DNA from: Anaerobutyricum hallii DSM 3353
Lineage (GTDB): Bacteria > Bacillota > Clostridia > Lachnospirales > Lachnospiraceae
Direction of reading: 5' to 3'
Length of the DNA: 56,393 bases
NCBI RefSeq assembly: GCF_000173975.1
Contig: NZ_ACEP01000080.1
Coordinates: forward strand, 1-56,393
Shown here: in pieces, positions 7,719 through 16,682 of the stretch
Position numbering within the stretch: the stretch's first letter is position 1
How the letters are laid out: each line of letters opens with the position of its first letter
Notes under the pieces: model-generated
The model's input: only the letters and a program-made list of their open reading frames with translations
Told to the model about the DNA's origin: nothing
Database searches by the model: none
Position numbers and translations under genes: made by a program

Positions 7719-9572
7719 ATGGATTATATTGATATTTTTATAAAAAACGATTATATAGATTTAAAGCAGATTGCAGAGAGTGGACAGTGCTTCCGCTGGA
7801 AGAAAATATGTCCGGGAAGATATTTTGTTATTTCTGATGGACGGACGGCATGTTTTTTTCAGGAAAAGACAGGAATCCGTATTTTGTGTCATGAGAAGGA
7901 TGAGGAATATTTTAGAAAGTATTTGGATTTAGATACAGATTACGAGAAAATAATAGAACAGATTGATCCGGAAGATCGTTTTCTTTCTGGAGCGGCGAAG
8001 ATGGGAAAAGGGATTCGGATTCTTCGTCAGGATCTGTGGGAGATGATTGTTAGTTTTATCATCAGTCAGAGAAATAATATTCCACGTATTATGAAGAGTA
8101 TTGATGCATTATGTGAGAAACTTGGAGAAAAAATAGTATTTAATTATGAAGAGGAGCATCTTATTGGTTATAGTTTTCCGGGACCAGAAGTGCTTGCAAA
8201 GGCCGATTTGTCGGAGTTTAAGTTTGGATACCGGGAGAAGTATATTCGGCAGACAGCAGAGGATATTTTAACTGGGAAGTTTGAACTGAGTGTACTTCAA
8301 ACAGCCGTTGCAAAAGGGGCATCGCCGGAAGAGGGAAAGGAGATGCTGAAAAAACTTCATGGAGTGGGAGAAAAGGTAGCATCTTGTATTCAGCTTTTTG
8401 GTTTACATCAGCTTTCCTTATTTCCGATTGATACATGGATTGCCAAAGTGGAAAAAATGTATTATAACGGGCATTTTCCAGTAGAAAGATATGAAGGGAT
8501 AGCTGGTGTGATGCAGCAGTATCTTTTTTTCAGAGTTCGTGAGGAAGCAGAAAAACGTGCCTGCTTGGAAGTAAAAGCAGATAAGATGCAAAAAGAAAAG
8601 CCAGAAGAGATACGAAAAAATGTATCAAAAGAAGTTTTAAGAAAGCAGGAGAAGAAAGAATATAATCTTTCTGGCAAAATGCTATATGTATCGGATTTAG
8701 ATGGCACATTATTAAATAGTGATGCCTTACTTAACGAAGACGTGCCTAAACGATTAAATGCTCTTATTGAGCAGGGACTTTGTTTTACTGTTGCTACAGC
8801 GAGAACCTATGCAACTGTGAATTCTATTATGAAAGATGTCAATCTCACCTGTCCTATGATTTTGATGAATGGAGTCATGATTTACGATCCGGTGAAAAAA
8901 AGCTGTATTCATGCGGAAATTATTGAAAGAGATTCTGTGGAATATATTTTAAAAGGAAGAAAGAAGTTTGGAGTGACAGGATTTGCATATGCACTGTCCC
9001 CTGAAATTTCCGAAGATTGCTCAAAGTCTGGCGAAACATCTGTTGTAGATAGTGCCGGACGAGTCGGCAAGTCTGGACGAAAGATGGCAACCTATTATGA
9101 AAAAATTGCGACACAGCATATGGAAAAGTTTTATACGGAACGAAGAGATTTATACCATAAGCCATTTAGTAAAGTGGAAAGATTAGAAGATATTTCAGGT
9201 GAAGATATCATTTATTTTTCCATTTGTTATGAAGAAGAAGTGTTACGGCCATTTTATGAATATTTGAAAAAAGATGAGCGGCTGAATCTGAATTTTTATA
9301 AGGATGTTTATGGAGATGGTCTGTGGTATTTAGAAATCTCGCATAAAAATGCTTCAAAATATTATGGAATACAGAAGCTGCGAAAGCTTCTTCATCCGGC
9401 CGCGATTACCGGAATGGGTGATAATCTGAATGATATTCCTTTATTTGAAGCTTGTGATCGTTCCTGTGCGGTAGGAAATGCACATAAGGAAGTAAAAGAA
9501 AGGGCAGACTATATTTTAGATACCAATCTGAATGCGGGAGTGGTAAAATTTCTGGAAAAGGAAATGAAATAA
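7719..9572 (+). CDS. Fusion of 8-oxoguanine DNA glycosylase (OGG1 type) and Cof-type HAD phosphatase
   Basis: Residues 1-280 are an OGG1-like base-excision glycosylase: an OGG N-terminal domain, then helix-hairpin-helix LHGVGEKVASCI with the catalytic Lys at about 219, and FPIDTWI with the catalytic Asp at about 238. A charged linker (about 283-318) leads to a Cof/YidA-type HAD hydrolase (321-617) with motif I DLDGTLLNSD and motif IV GMGDNLNDIPLF. All key residues are present in both halves. The frame is continuous, and the internal Met at 321 has no close ribosome binding site, so this appears to be a true fusion. The HAD substrate is unknown; a sugar phosphate or nucleotide is possible. Confidence 0.85.
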   Translation: MDYIDIFIKNDYIDLKQIAESGQCFRWKKICPGRYFVISDGRTACFFQEKTGIRILCHEKDEEYFRKYLDLDTDYEKIIEQIDPEDRFLSGAAKMGKGIRILRQDLWEMIVSFIISQRNNIPRIMKSIDALCEKLGEKIVFNYEEEHLIGYSFPGPEVLAKADLSEFKFGYREKYIRQTAEDILTGKFELSVLQTAVAKGASPEEGKEMLKKLHGVGEKVASCIQLFGLHQLSLFPIDTWIAKVEKMYYNGHFPVERYEGIAGVMQQYLFFRVREEAEKRACLEVKADKMQKEKPEEIRKNVSKEVLRKQEKKEYNLSGKMLYVSDLDGTLLNSDALLNEDVPKRLNALIEQGLCFTVATARTYATVNSIMKDVNLTCPMILMNGVMIYDPVKKSCIHAEIIERDSVEYILKGRKKFGVTGFAYALSPEISEDCSKSGETSVVDSAGRVGKSGRKMATYYEKIATQHMEKFYTERRDLYHKPFSKVERLEDISGEDIIYFSICYEEEVLRPFYEYLKKDERLNLNFYKDVYGDGLWYLEISHKNASKYYGIQKLRKLLHPAAITGMGDNLNDIPLFEACDRSCAVGNAHKEVKERADYILDTNLNAGVVKFLEKEMK

Positions 9573-9628
9573 ATTATCAAGACAGCCATAGAATCTGGAA
9601 TTTACCGGAGACTATATAGAGAAGATAG

Positions 9629-9657
9629 TTGACAAAGAGTTTTGATAATATTAAAAT
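9629..9657 (+). promoter_or_regulatory. Candidate promoter upstream of the DegV gene
   Basis: TTGACA (9629-9634), a 17-base spacer and TAAAAT (9652-9657) lie about 140 bases before the DegV start, in an AT-rich gap. The remaining leader shows no clear structure. Confidence 0.5.
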
Positions 9658-9795
9658 ATAGATATGAAAACTACATTACATGGAAATGAGAACACAGATT
9701 GCATTGCAGTAAGAGAGAATGCTTCATTTTGAGTGATATTTACAGTGTATTAATTTCTGTGTATAGTAATATAATAATGCATACTGGAGGATGAA

Positions 9796-10695
9796 ATGGA
9801 TTACAAGATTATTAGTGATGGCTGTTGTGATTTAGAAAAAGAGATCATTGAACAGTATAATTTACGTATTATACCTTTTTATATATCATTTGATGAGGAG
9901 ACATATTATAAAGAGATTGAAGAAATCGGAATTCGTGAAGTATATGAGCGAATGGTAGGGAATCCAGATGTATATCCGAAGACCTCTCTTCCATCTGTAC
10001 AGAATTATATTGACGTTTTTACGGAATATGTGAAAGAAGGAACACCGGTAGTCTGTATTTGTTTTACTCCATCTTTGAGTGGTTCTTACAACTGTGCATG
10101 TAATGCCAGAGAAATTGTTTGTGAGGATTATCCGGATGCCAAAATTGCGGTGATTAATTCTGAAGCAGGAACAGTAAGTCAGGGTCTTATGGTTATTGAA
10201 GCAGGAAGAATGTGTCAGAATGGAGTTCCTTATGAACAATGTGTAGATATTCTTGAGAAGATGAAAAAGACGAATAGAATCTTCTTTACAGTCGGTAACA
10301 CAGATTATTTAAAACATGGCGGACGAATCGGAAAGCTTGCAGGAATCGCAAGCAGCGCCCTTTCCTTAAAGCCTCTGATTACTTTAGTAAATGGTGAGAT
10401 CGAAGCTTCAGGAATCGGACGAAGCCGTAAGAAGACAGTTGCCAAAACGATTGCGTTAATGGATGACTATTTTAAAGAAACCGGAGATGCGATGGAAGAC
10501 TATTCTTTCCGCGTTGGTTTTGGTTACGATATAGAGGAAGGCAAGGAATATTATAATACCGTTGCGAACCATATCTATGGAGAGAGCCATGTAGATCAGG
10601 TGGGAATCTGCCAGATTGGGGCAACCATTGCGGTACATACCGGACCATATGCGATTGGAATCGGGTGTGTTAAGAAGTATGAGAATTATTTATAA
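9796..10695 (+). CDS. DegV family fatty-acid-binding protein
   Basis: The 299-residue product has the DegV fold signatures: IISDGCCDL at the N terminus, KTSLPSVQNY near residue 61, SLSGSYNCA near 95 with the fatty-acid-contacting Ser, and GKLAGIASSALSLKPLI near 179. DegV/FakB proteins bind a fatty acid and present it to the kinase FakA for phosphorylation. No fakA gene is nearby, so use by a distant FakA is inferred. The start is set by GGAGG five bases upstream. A strong terminator follows, so the gene is monocistronic. Confidence 0.9.
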   Translation: MDYKIISDGCCDLEKEIIEQYNLRIIPFYISFDEETYYKEIEEIGIREVYERMVGNPDVYPKTSLPSVQNYIDVFTEYVKEGTPVVCICFTPSLSGSYNCACNAREIVCEDYPDAKIAVINSEAGTVSQGLMVIEAGRMCQNGVPYEQCVDILEKMKKTNRIFFTVGNTDYLKHGGRIGKLAGIASSALSLKPLITLVNGEIEASGIGRSRKKTVAKTIALMDDYFKETGDAMEDYSFRVGFGYDIEEGKEYYNTVANHIYGESHVDQVGICQIGATIAVHTGPYAIGIGCVKKYENYL

Positions 10696-10727
10696 TCTAA
10701 GCCAATCCTATTCAAATAATAAAAAAG

Positions 10728-10758
10728 ACCCCACGGAATATAGCTTCGTGGGGTTTTT
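10728..10758 (+). terminator. Rho-independent terminator after the DegV gene
   Basis: ACCCCACG (10728-10735) pairs with CGTGGGGT (10747-10754) and is followed by a run of T. An A-run on the other side lets it also work for minus-strand transcription arriving from the Tp47-like gene. Confidence 0.9.
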
Positions 10759-10865
10759 ACTAAATAGAGTTTGAATAGTAAGAAATAATAGAATGTATAA
10801 ACCAGAAGATATGGTTATTACTTCTCACATTTGCAGAGGCAACTATTATTCTACTTTCTCCGGGA

Positions 10866-10900
10866 GCGTCTCTCCCTGCCTGAGGCAAAATACTATTTAT
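10866..10900. repeat. Fragment of the CAGACGA-family element
   Basis: GCGTCTCTCCCTGCCTGAGG and the following CAAAATACTATTT closely match the distal part of the copy at 37663 (GCGTCTCTTTTGCCTGCGGC then AAATTCTATTT). The rest of the element is not recognisable here, so this is a degenerate remnant next to the 3' end of the Tp47-like gene. Confidence 0.55.
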
Positions 10901-10935
10901 AAAAATACCAATTATATAAAATGTTTAAGAGAAAC

Positions 10936-12801
10936 TTATTTTACTTTCACAGTTTTCACTTTGCTGTATGCCCCATAAGTCTTAGTCTTTCCAACCTGCT
11001 TGTAGGAGCGTACTTTTACAAAGTATTTCTTTTTAGATGTTAATTTCTTTACTACTTTGCTTGTTGTCTTGTTACTCTTTACTACAATTGTTTTCTTTCC
11101 TTTGAAAGATTTCTTTGTGGAATATGTGATTTCGTAACCGGAAGCTTTTTTATCTTTTTTCCAGGATACTTTGATTTTTTTCTTTCCATTTGCTTTTACT
11201 TTTGTAGTCTGTTTTGCAAGTTTTACTTTTGTGGCTGTTGTGTTTGGCTTCTTTGCTGTAGTAGCAGGTTTTGTAGCTGGTTTAGCAGCAGTTGTTGTAT
11301 TTGGTTTAGAAGCTGTTGTACTGTCCGGTATGGATGGTGTTGGAGCTTCTGTGGATTGATATGGTTTTAATAATTCAGTAAGTTCATTGATTAAATCAGC
11401 AGCATCGGCACTGGTAGAACTTTCGTTTGCTAAGAGTTCTGCTGCCTCATTTTTATGTGCTAATAATACACTATCATCAGCACCGGCACCTTTTAATGCA
11501 GTTTCAGCCTGTTTGATAAGTTCCTGTAACTGTGCTTTTTGAGCTTCTGTTACAGGGATTGCAACGTGGATATCAGCGTAGTTATCACAAGAAATAGCAA
11601 CGCTGTAAGTTCCACCTTCTGCATCAGATGGGATAGCATTTAAGTCAAGAGAAACGCTTTTTGCAATAGCTCCGGAATACAGAGTATAAGGAGTCTTCAT
11701 ATGACCTGCTCCAACAGTATATGTTACAGTTAATGTTCCGTTTTTTACAGTAGGAAGCTGATTTAAAGTAAATGATTTCATATCGTCACTGAAAGTACCG
11801 CTGATTTCTTCAGAGTAAGCTGGTTTTATAAAGATTCCATCAGCGAAAGTATAAACATAGTTACCTTCTGGTGTTACATAAGTAATCTTATTAATTGTTT
11901 TATTGACAAGCTTTGCAAATTCAGCCGTATTATCTGATTTTGCAATTCCCATAGTAGCTGCTTCATTGGCAACATTAAAAGATAATTTATAAGGTTGTAC
12001 CCAGATATTTGAAAGATGTTCCAGACCTACTTTATATCCTTCTGTTGTTTCAAGAATGATTCCCTGAATAGTAGAATTGACAGGGAATCCCTCATCTTGT
12101 CGGGAATTTCTTAAGTATTTTGTGCTTGTTTCCACCACATCAATCTCGTATTCACCCCAGGTGGATCCTGTTGTTAATGTTGGTACGGCATCAGTTACAG
12201 TAGCGACTGTCTTGTTATTAGAAACATAAGAACCGTTTTCCTGAAGTATTTTATACTGAGAAGGAACCTGTGTAGGATTTTCATTTAATGTAATATCAGA
12301 AGCTTCCTCATATGCTTTGCTTAATTCTTTGTTTGCATCTTTTAAAATAATAGATTCAACATAAAGGTCAGAATCAACAGCAATATTTACATTCGCAACA
12401 CCTTTTACATGATATCCCCCTGCAGCTTCTGCACTTTCCTTCTTATAATCTGTCCAGGCATTAGATAAAACAGAATACTTAGAAGTGCTGGCAGTAGTAA
12501 CGACATCAAAGCTGTCTGTGCTGCTTACGTCACCAGAATAAAATTCTTTGTAAGTTAAATTAGATGTTCCATATATCGTTCCGGAAAAACCTGTACCGTT
12601 AGTTAATTTATAATATAATCCACTGTTTCCAATCTGAGTATAGCCTTCTAAAGCTTCTGCAGAATATGTGTAAGTGCTGCCTGCGATAGAAACGGATTTT
12701 GTTCCTTCTGCTGCAAATGCAGGAACAGAAAGCTGGCTGACAGACATAAATACTGCCATAGAAGCTGCCAGAGCCTTAGTTAATAATTTTTGTTTTCTCA
12801 T
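10936..12801 (-). CDS. Secreted Tp47-like surface protein with fibronectin-like tail
   Basis: A 621-residue protein with a signal peptide (MRKQKLLTKALAASMAVFMS, cleavage near AFA-AEG). Residues 80-345 resemble one module of the next gene's product and, through it, Treponema Tp47: LTYKEFYSGDV, FDVVTTAST, VKGVANVNIAV and LEHLSNIWVQPY. A FIVAR-like helical segment (about 405-470), a Thr/Pro/Lys linker and a Lys-rich fibronectin III-like domain (about 525-621, ending SKVKTVKVK) follow. The lysine-rich tail probably binds the cell wall. Tp47 has been described as a penicillin-binding lipoprotein; function here is unknown. It follows a homologous gene but has its own promoter. Confidence 0.75.
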   Translation of the reverse strand: MRKQKLLTKALAASMAVFMSVSQLSVPAFAAEGTKSVSIAGSTYTYSAEALEGYTQIGNSGLYYKLTNGTGFSGTIYGTSNLTYKEFYSGDVSSTDSFDVVTTASTSKYSVLSNAWTDYKKESAEAAGGYHVKGVANVNIAVDSDLYVESIILKDANKELSKAYEEASDITLNENPTQVPSQYKILQENGSYVSNNKTVATVTDAVPTLTTGSTWGEYEIDVVETSTKYLRNSRQDEGFPVNSTIQGIILETTEGYKVGLEHLSNIWVQPYKLSFNVANEAATMGIAKSDNTAEFAKLVNKTINKITYVTPEGNYVYTFADGIFIKPAYSEEISGTFSDDMKSFTLNQLPTVKNGTLTVTYTVGAGHMKTPYTLYSGAIAKSVSLDLNAIPSDAEGGTYSVAISCDNYADIHVAIPVTEAQKAQLQELIKQAETALKGAGADDSVLLAHKNEAAELLANESSTSADAADLINELTELLKPYQSTEAPTPSIPDSTTASKPNTTTAAKPATKPATTAKKPNTTATKVKLAKQTTKVKANGKKKIKVSWKKDKKASGYEITYSTKKSFKGKKTIVVKSNKTTSKVVKKLTSKKKYFVKVRSYKQVGKTKTYGAYSKVKTVKVK

Positions 12802-13085
12802 TAAATTTGTAGTCTCCCTTCTTCTCTTGTATACTTTTAGAACCTGATTATGAAATCAAACATAAAAAATTCCAAAAGGACATATTTGATAAGAAAATAA
12901 ATATATAAAAATCTGTGCACTGATTTTTAAGGCAAAAAATTAGAGAACTCTCCCTAGCGCGCATACGGAGTGCGTTAGTGGAGGGTCCCCTACCAGGTTT
13001 TCATGCATGAATATCTAATAAAAAGATATTAAGCACCGAAAATTCAATTCAAATCTTGTAAGTCTGAGATAGAAAATATATCTCG
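12802..13085 (-). other. Long structured 5' leader of the Tp47-like gene at 10936
   Basis: If transcription starts from the promoter at 13093-13121, the mRNA has a leader of about 280 bases. On the minus strand it can form GAGATA/TATCTC (loop TATTTTC), AATATCT/AGATATT (13010-13030), and a GC-rich hairpin at about 12945-12985 (CTCC..CTA..CGC against GCG..CTA..GGAG). The palindrome TTCATGCATGAA is at about 12999. It matches no riboswitch class I can name. It could be a regulatory leader or a processed RNA. Confidence 0.4.
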
Positions 13086-13092
13086 CAATTAG

Positions 13093-13150
13093 AGAATACT
13101 ATATAAAATTAGTTGTGTCAAACAAAAAATACCAAATGAAAAAAGTTCTC
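13093..13150 (-). promoter_or_regulatory. Promoter with conserved upstream block (Tp47-like gene 1)
   Basis: On the minus strand TTGACA (13116-13121), a 17-base spacer and TATTCT (13093-13098) form a good promoter. Upstream of the -35, the plus-strand block AATGAAAAAAGTTCTC (13135-13150) is repeated exactly before the other Tp47-like gene at 16566-16581, at nearly the same distance. The shared block is probably an operator or UP-like element for co-regulation. Confidence 0.7.
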
Positions 13151-13214
13151 AAAAAAGGGAATGCTTAAATACTAATTTTCGTTTCTTTTTTCGTCTACAC
13201 GAAATCTACAATTA

Positions 13215-16200
13215 TTATTTTGTCTTCACAGTTTTTATTGCAGACCATTTTGATGTAGCTGACTGATATCCGGCTTTTGTATATACGGCGCGGATGCGGA
13301 CTTTATATCTTGTTTTCTTTTTCAGTTTCTTAAGCTGAGCAGATGTGATCTTAGCCTTGGAAACTTTAATTGTTTTTGTATCTTTTTTGTTACCGAATCC
13401 TTTTGTTGTGTACTGGATTTCATAACCGGTAGCCTTCTTAACTTTTTTCCATGTAACTTTTGCTTTGTTCTTTGTTGTTTTTCCAACTTTAAGAACAGGT
13501 TTGGAAAGTTTTACGTTTGATTTCTTTAATGCTGGTTTAGTAGCAGGTTTTTTAGTTGTTGTTGTGTCTGGGTTAGAAGGCGTTGCAGGTTTAGAAGGAG
13601 TAACAGCTTTTTCTTTTAAGCCTGAAAGAGCTTCTGTAAGTTTTGTGTTTGCAGCATCAACAATTGCCTGTGTGTTAGCGGATTTTGCTTCTTTTGCTTC
13701 TGTTAAAGCAGTCTGAAGTGCTTTCCAGGTTTCAGCAGTATATTTGCTGCTATCAAGTGCTTCTGCTTTTTTGATGGAAGCTTCAAGGATAGAAGTATTC
13801 AGCTGTACAGTTCCAGATACAGATGGGTAACCGGTTGATGTAAGCTCTATTGTGTAAGAAGCAGATTTGTCTGCAAATACAGGTGTGGAAGAACCATCTT
13901 TACCTTTAATTGCTGCATTGAAGTTAATGTTTCCGTCTGCATCAAATAAATCAGTAGCTTTAATTCCGCCTTTTCCTGTTTTTTCTACCCCATTAATTTT
14001 AATAGATGTAATATTATTTACATATTTTTTAAAGTTGACACCGGCAGGAAGAGTAACCTGATTATTTTTATTAATGGAGATATCTCCAGTCTTGTAGCCA
14101 GATTCTAATGTGAAGGAGGCTACAATATCAGAGTAAGTATCATCTGTAAATACCATAGAATAGGAACCCACACCAGTATTATCTGTAGCTTTTATCGTCA
14201 GAGTATTGTTTGCGTATGTATAATCTGTACCTTCTGTCAGGACAGTTTTTCCCATACTTACGCTGCTTAAAGTATAATTAGAACCAGAAGGAACAGCAGT
14301 AGTATCAACAGAAACGGTTGCACCATCTTTAAAGTTATCATTAGCGGTAGCTTTAATGCTGTCAGAACCAGCTAAAGTTTTACATTTTAAGTTAGTATTA
14401 ATAACAATATCAGCACCGTTTTTTACAAGATAAGTAACTTTTTTAATTGTTTTACCTTGTAAAGCTTCATGACGATTATAATCAATTGTGTTTCCATGCT
14501 TTTCTTTAAATCCATCTGTTACGGCAAAGGAGAATTTGCCTCCAATCCAGATGTTTTCCAGATGCTCCATACCGTATTTCTTGCCATCTTCGTCTTCAAC
14601 GATGATACCAAGTAAGGAATCTTTAGCACTTAAATTAGAAAGAGGGCTGTTTTCAGAAGTTACAGGATCTACTTCATATTGTCCGTAGGAAGACTGTGTT
14701 TTGATAGTAAGTGTATCAGAAGTATCTTCGGTAACCTCAGATTTCATAGCTGTCAAAGTACCATCACCATTTAAGATTTTATATTCAGATGGTGCATTAT
14801 CAGATAATTTCATAGAACCAATAATTTCCAATAATTTGTTGCTGCATTCTTTGTTTTCGGAAATAGCCTTTTTCGCATTTTCATATAATGAAGTTGGAAC
14901 AGCGATATTTACGTCTTTCATACCGATAATAGAGCCACCCTGTCCGTTTGCATTATCTTCTGAATACGTACTGGAGAAGAAAGATTTATATTTATTAGTT
15001 GTTGCACTACTTACTGCATCATACATACCACTTTCACGATAAGAAGCGGCTTTATCAGAAGTGAGGTCTAAAGTAGTATCCTCTTTTACGTCATTTAATT
15101 CTCCGTAATAGAAGTCTGCATAAGAAAGATTCGCTGTTCCGTATTCATATTTATCAAGAGCATTTTTAGCGGCTGTAAGATGTTCAACTGCTTCATTGAT
15201 TTCTGCCTGAGTAGGAGTCTCTTTTGCTAAAATGTCTTTTGCTTCATTTAATTCTGTTTCGAAGCTATTCCAGCTTTTTTCTGTATAATCTGATTTCTTT
15301 AACTCTTCCACAGAAGAAACAAGTTTGTTTAACTCAGTTGTATCGCCAGCATTTGTGTCAGGTTTTACAATGTTTGCATCAGTAGCTTCAAAGTTATATG
15401 TAGAATCAGCGTATCCAAGAGCATAAATGGTTAAACTCCAGTAGCCAGTTCCGTCATATCCTTTTGGAAGCTGGCAGCGAATAGAATTTGTAAGACCTAA
15501 CTGGATTCCCATACTTTTATGCATCCAGTTATCAGCAGCAAACTTTGTTCCGTAAGTGGCAAGTGCCTTAGAACGTGTGCTGTCATTTCCATAGTAGGTC
15601 CATTTTACAGCCTGCATATTAGCGCCAAGATCGCCGTAATTTTTTGTGAAATCTACACGAAGAAATTCACCGTAGCTACCGCTTGCATCCTTTACAGTTG
15701 CTCCCATATTGTTTAAATCAGCAGTTTTAAGAGTCTTATCTTTAATACCAGAAGAAGAGCCGTTACTTCTTTGGGTAAATGTGAAGGAACCATCACTCTG
15801 CTTTTCGGCAGTCTTTAGGCCATTGGTATCCTTATCAACAGATGCAGTAACGTTGTTATAAGCCTGTAGATTTTTTTCTCCATAGCCGCCAATTAAGGTA
15901 CCGTTATTTTCTACAACGGAATATTTTGCTTTGAAAGCTTCAAAATCAGAAGACTTTACTGCAACAGGTACATATTTAAGACCATAAACTTTATAATCTT
16001 TCATAGTATCTTCAGTGCCATCACTGGTTTTGATTGCGCCCCTAGTAAAGGTGATTTTTTCTCCATTAGTGAGGATTGCAGTATTAGCATCTGTCCAGTG
16101 AGATATATTATAAGTTCCCTTTTCACCTTCAATAATCGCAGTACACTGATAACTTCCGCGATGAAGACCGTGATTAGCGGTAGCTCTTGTTACAGCATCA

Positions 16201-16466
16201 AAGGCACCTTTATCTTTTTCACCGTGTGAATCAGCTGTATCAGAAGAAGTGGTATCTCCGGCTGCCCAAACTCCTTCAGCCTTCCAATATTCAGCCCATG
16301 TCAGGCCTGCATAGCAGTAAACGTAGTCATCACTATTTTCTGCTGTCTGTGTCTGTACTGTAGATACACTTGCTGCTTTTACAACTGCTGGAGTAATACT
16401 GGAAAATACAGTAGTACAAGTCATTGCAAGAGCAAGAGTACCTGCTACAAGTAATTTGTTTCTCAT
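13215..16466 (-). CDS. Large secreted Tp47-like surface protein, two Tp47-like modules
   Basis: A 1083-residue protein with a signal peptide (about 1-32). Residues 48-375 match Treponema pallidum Tp47 clearly: KGAFDAVTRATANHGLHRG, KVYGLKYVPVAV, DTNGLKTAEK, YYGNDSTRSKALATYGTK and GTGYWSLTIYALGYAD each have a counterpart there. A FIVAR-like segment (about 378-438), a second Tp47-like module (about 442-690; LSYADFYYGELNDV, MYDAVSSATT), beta-rich repeats, a second FIVAR segment (about 905-965) and a Lys-rich fibronectin-like tail (about 985-1083) follow. Tp47 is a penicillin-binding lipoprotein of debated enzymology; here there is no lipobox and the tail suggests wall association. It is divergent from apbE. 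Confidence 0.82.
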   Translation of the reverse strand: MRNKLLVAGTLALAMTCTTVFSSITPAVVKAASVSTVQTQTAENSDDYVYCYAGLTWAEYWKAEGVWAAGDTTSSDTADSHGEKDKGAFDAVTRATANHGLHRGSYQCTAIIEGEKGTYNISHWTDANTAILTNGEKITFTRGAIKTSDGTEDTMKDYKVYGLKYVPVAVKSSDFEAFKAKYSVVENNGTLIGGYGEKNLQAYNNVTASVDKDTNGLKTAEKQSDGSFTFTQRSNGSSSGIKDKTLKTADLNNMGATVKDASGSYGEFLRVDFTKNYGDLGANMQAVKWTYYGNDSTRSKALATYGTKFAADNWMHKSMGIQLGLTNSIRCQLPKGYDGTGYWSLTIYALGYADSTYNFEATDANIVKPDTNAGDTTELNKLVSSVEELKKSDYTEKSWNSFETELNEAKDILAKETPTQAEINEAVEHLTAAKNALDKYEYGTANLSYADFYYGELNDVKEDTTLDLTSDKAASYRESGMYDAVSSATTNKYKSFFSSTYSEDNANGQGGSIIGMKDVNIAVPTSLYENAKKAISENKECSNKLLEIIGSMKLSDNAPSEYKILNGDGTLTAMKSEVTEDTSDTLTIKTQSSYGQYEVDPVTSENSPLSNLSAKDSLLGIIVEDEDGKKYGMEHLENIWIGGKFSFAVTDGFKEKHGNTIDYNRHEALQGKTIKKVTYLVKNGADIVINTNLKCKTLAGSDSIKATANDNFKDGATVSVDTTAVPSGSNYTLSSVSMGKTVLTEGTDYTYANNTLTIKATDNTGVGSYSMVFTDDTYSDIVASFTLESGYKTGDISINKNNQVTLPAGVNFKKYVNNITSIKINGVEKTGKGGIKATDLFDADGNINFNAAIKGKDGSSTPVFADKSASYTIELTSTGYPSVSGTVQLNTSILEASIKKAEALDSSKYTAETWKALQTALTEAKEAKSANTQAIVDAANTKLTEALSGLKEKAVTPSKPATPSNPDTTTTKKPATKPALKKSNVKLSKPVLKVGKTTKNKAKVTWKKVKKATGYEIQYTTKGFGNKKDTKTIKVSKAKITSAQLKKLKKKTRYKVRIRAVYTKAGYQSATSKWSAIKTVKTK

Positions 16467-16521
16467 AAGTTCCTCCTTATATTATAATTGGTATTTGAGT
16501 TAGCTTATTCTAACGAAAAAT

Positions 16522-16581
16522 ATAATAGTATACTATTATTAGCTGTGTCAAACTGTATATATATTAATGAAAAAAGTTCTC
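16522..16581 (-). promoter_or_regulatory. Promoter with conserved upstream block (Tp47-like gene 2)
   Basis: On the minus strand TTGACA (16546-16551) stands 18 bases from TATTAT (16522-16527). The plus-strand block AATGAAAAAAGTTCTC (16566-16581) is identical to that at 13135-13150, and TGTGTCAAAC around the -35 is also shared. It lies back to back with the apbE promoter. Confidence 0.65.
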
Positions 16582-16598
16582 ATTTATTTATAAAAAAA

Positions 16599-16627
16599 TT
16601 GCATTGTCAGAATATTTTCTATATAAT
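16599..16627 (+). promoter_or_regulatory. Promoter of apbE and the FMN-binding gene group
   Basis: TTGCAT (16599-16604), a 17-base spacer and a perfect TATAAT (16622-16627) lie about 55 bases before the GTG start of apbE. The shared block at 16566-16581 is only 18 bases upstream, so one regulator could act on both divergent genes. Confidence 0.65.
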
Positions 16628-16682
16628 GTATAAAGTTAGAAAGAACTAATAAAAGTAAGTTTCAAGATAATGGAGGATTGTT

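Noticed and set aside
8679-9572. The HAD half of the glycosylase fusion as a separate gene starting at Met 321
   Set aside because: The frame is continuous, no stop or frameshift is seen, and no ribosome binding site lies close to that ATG.
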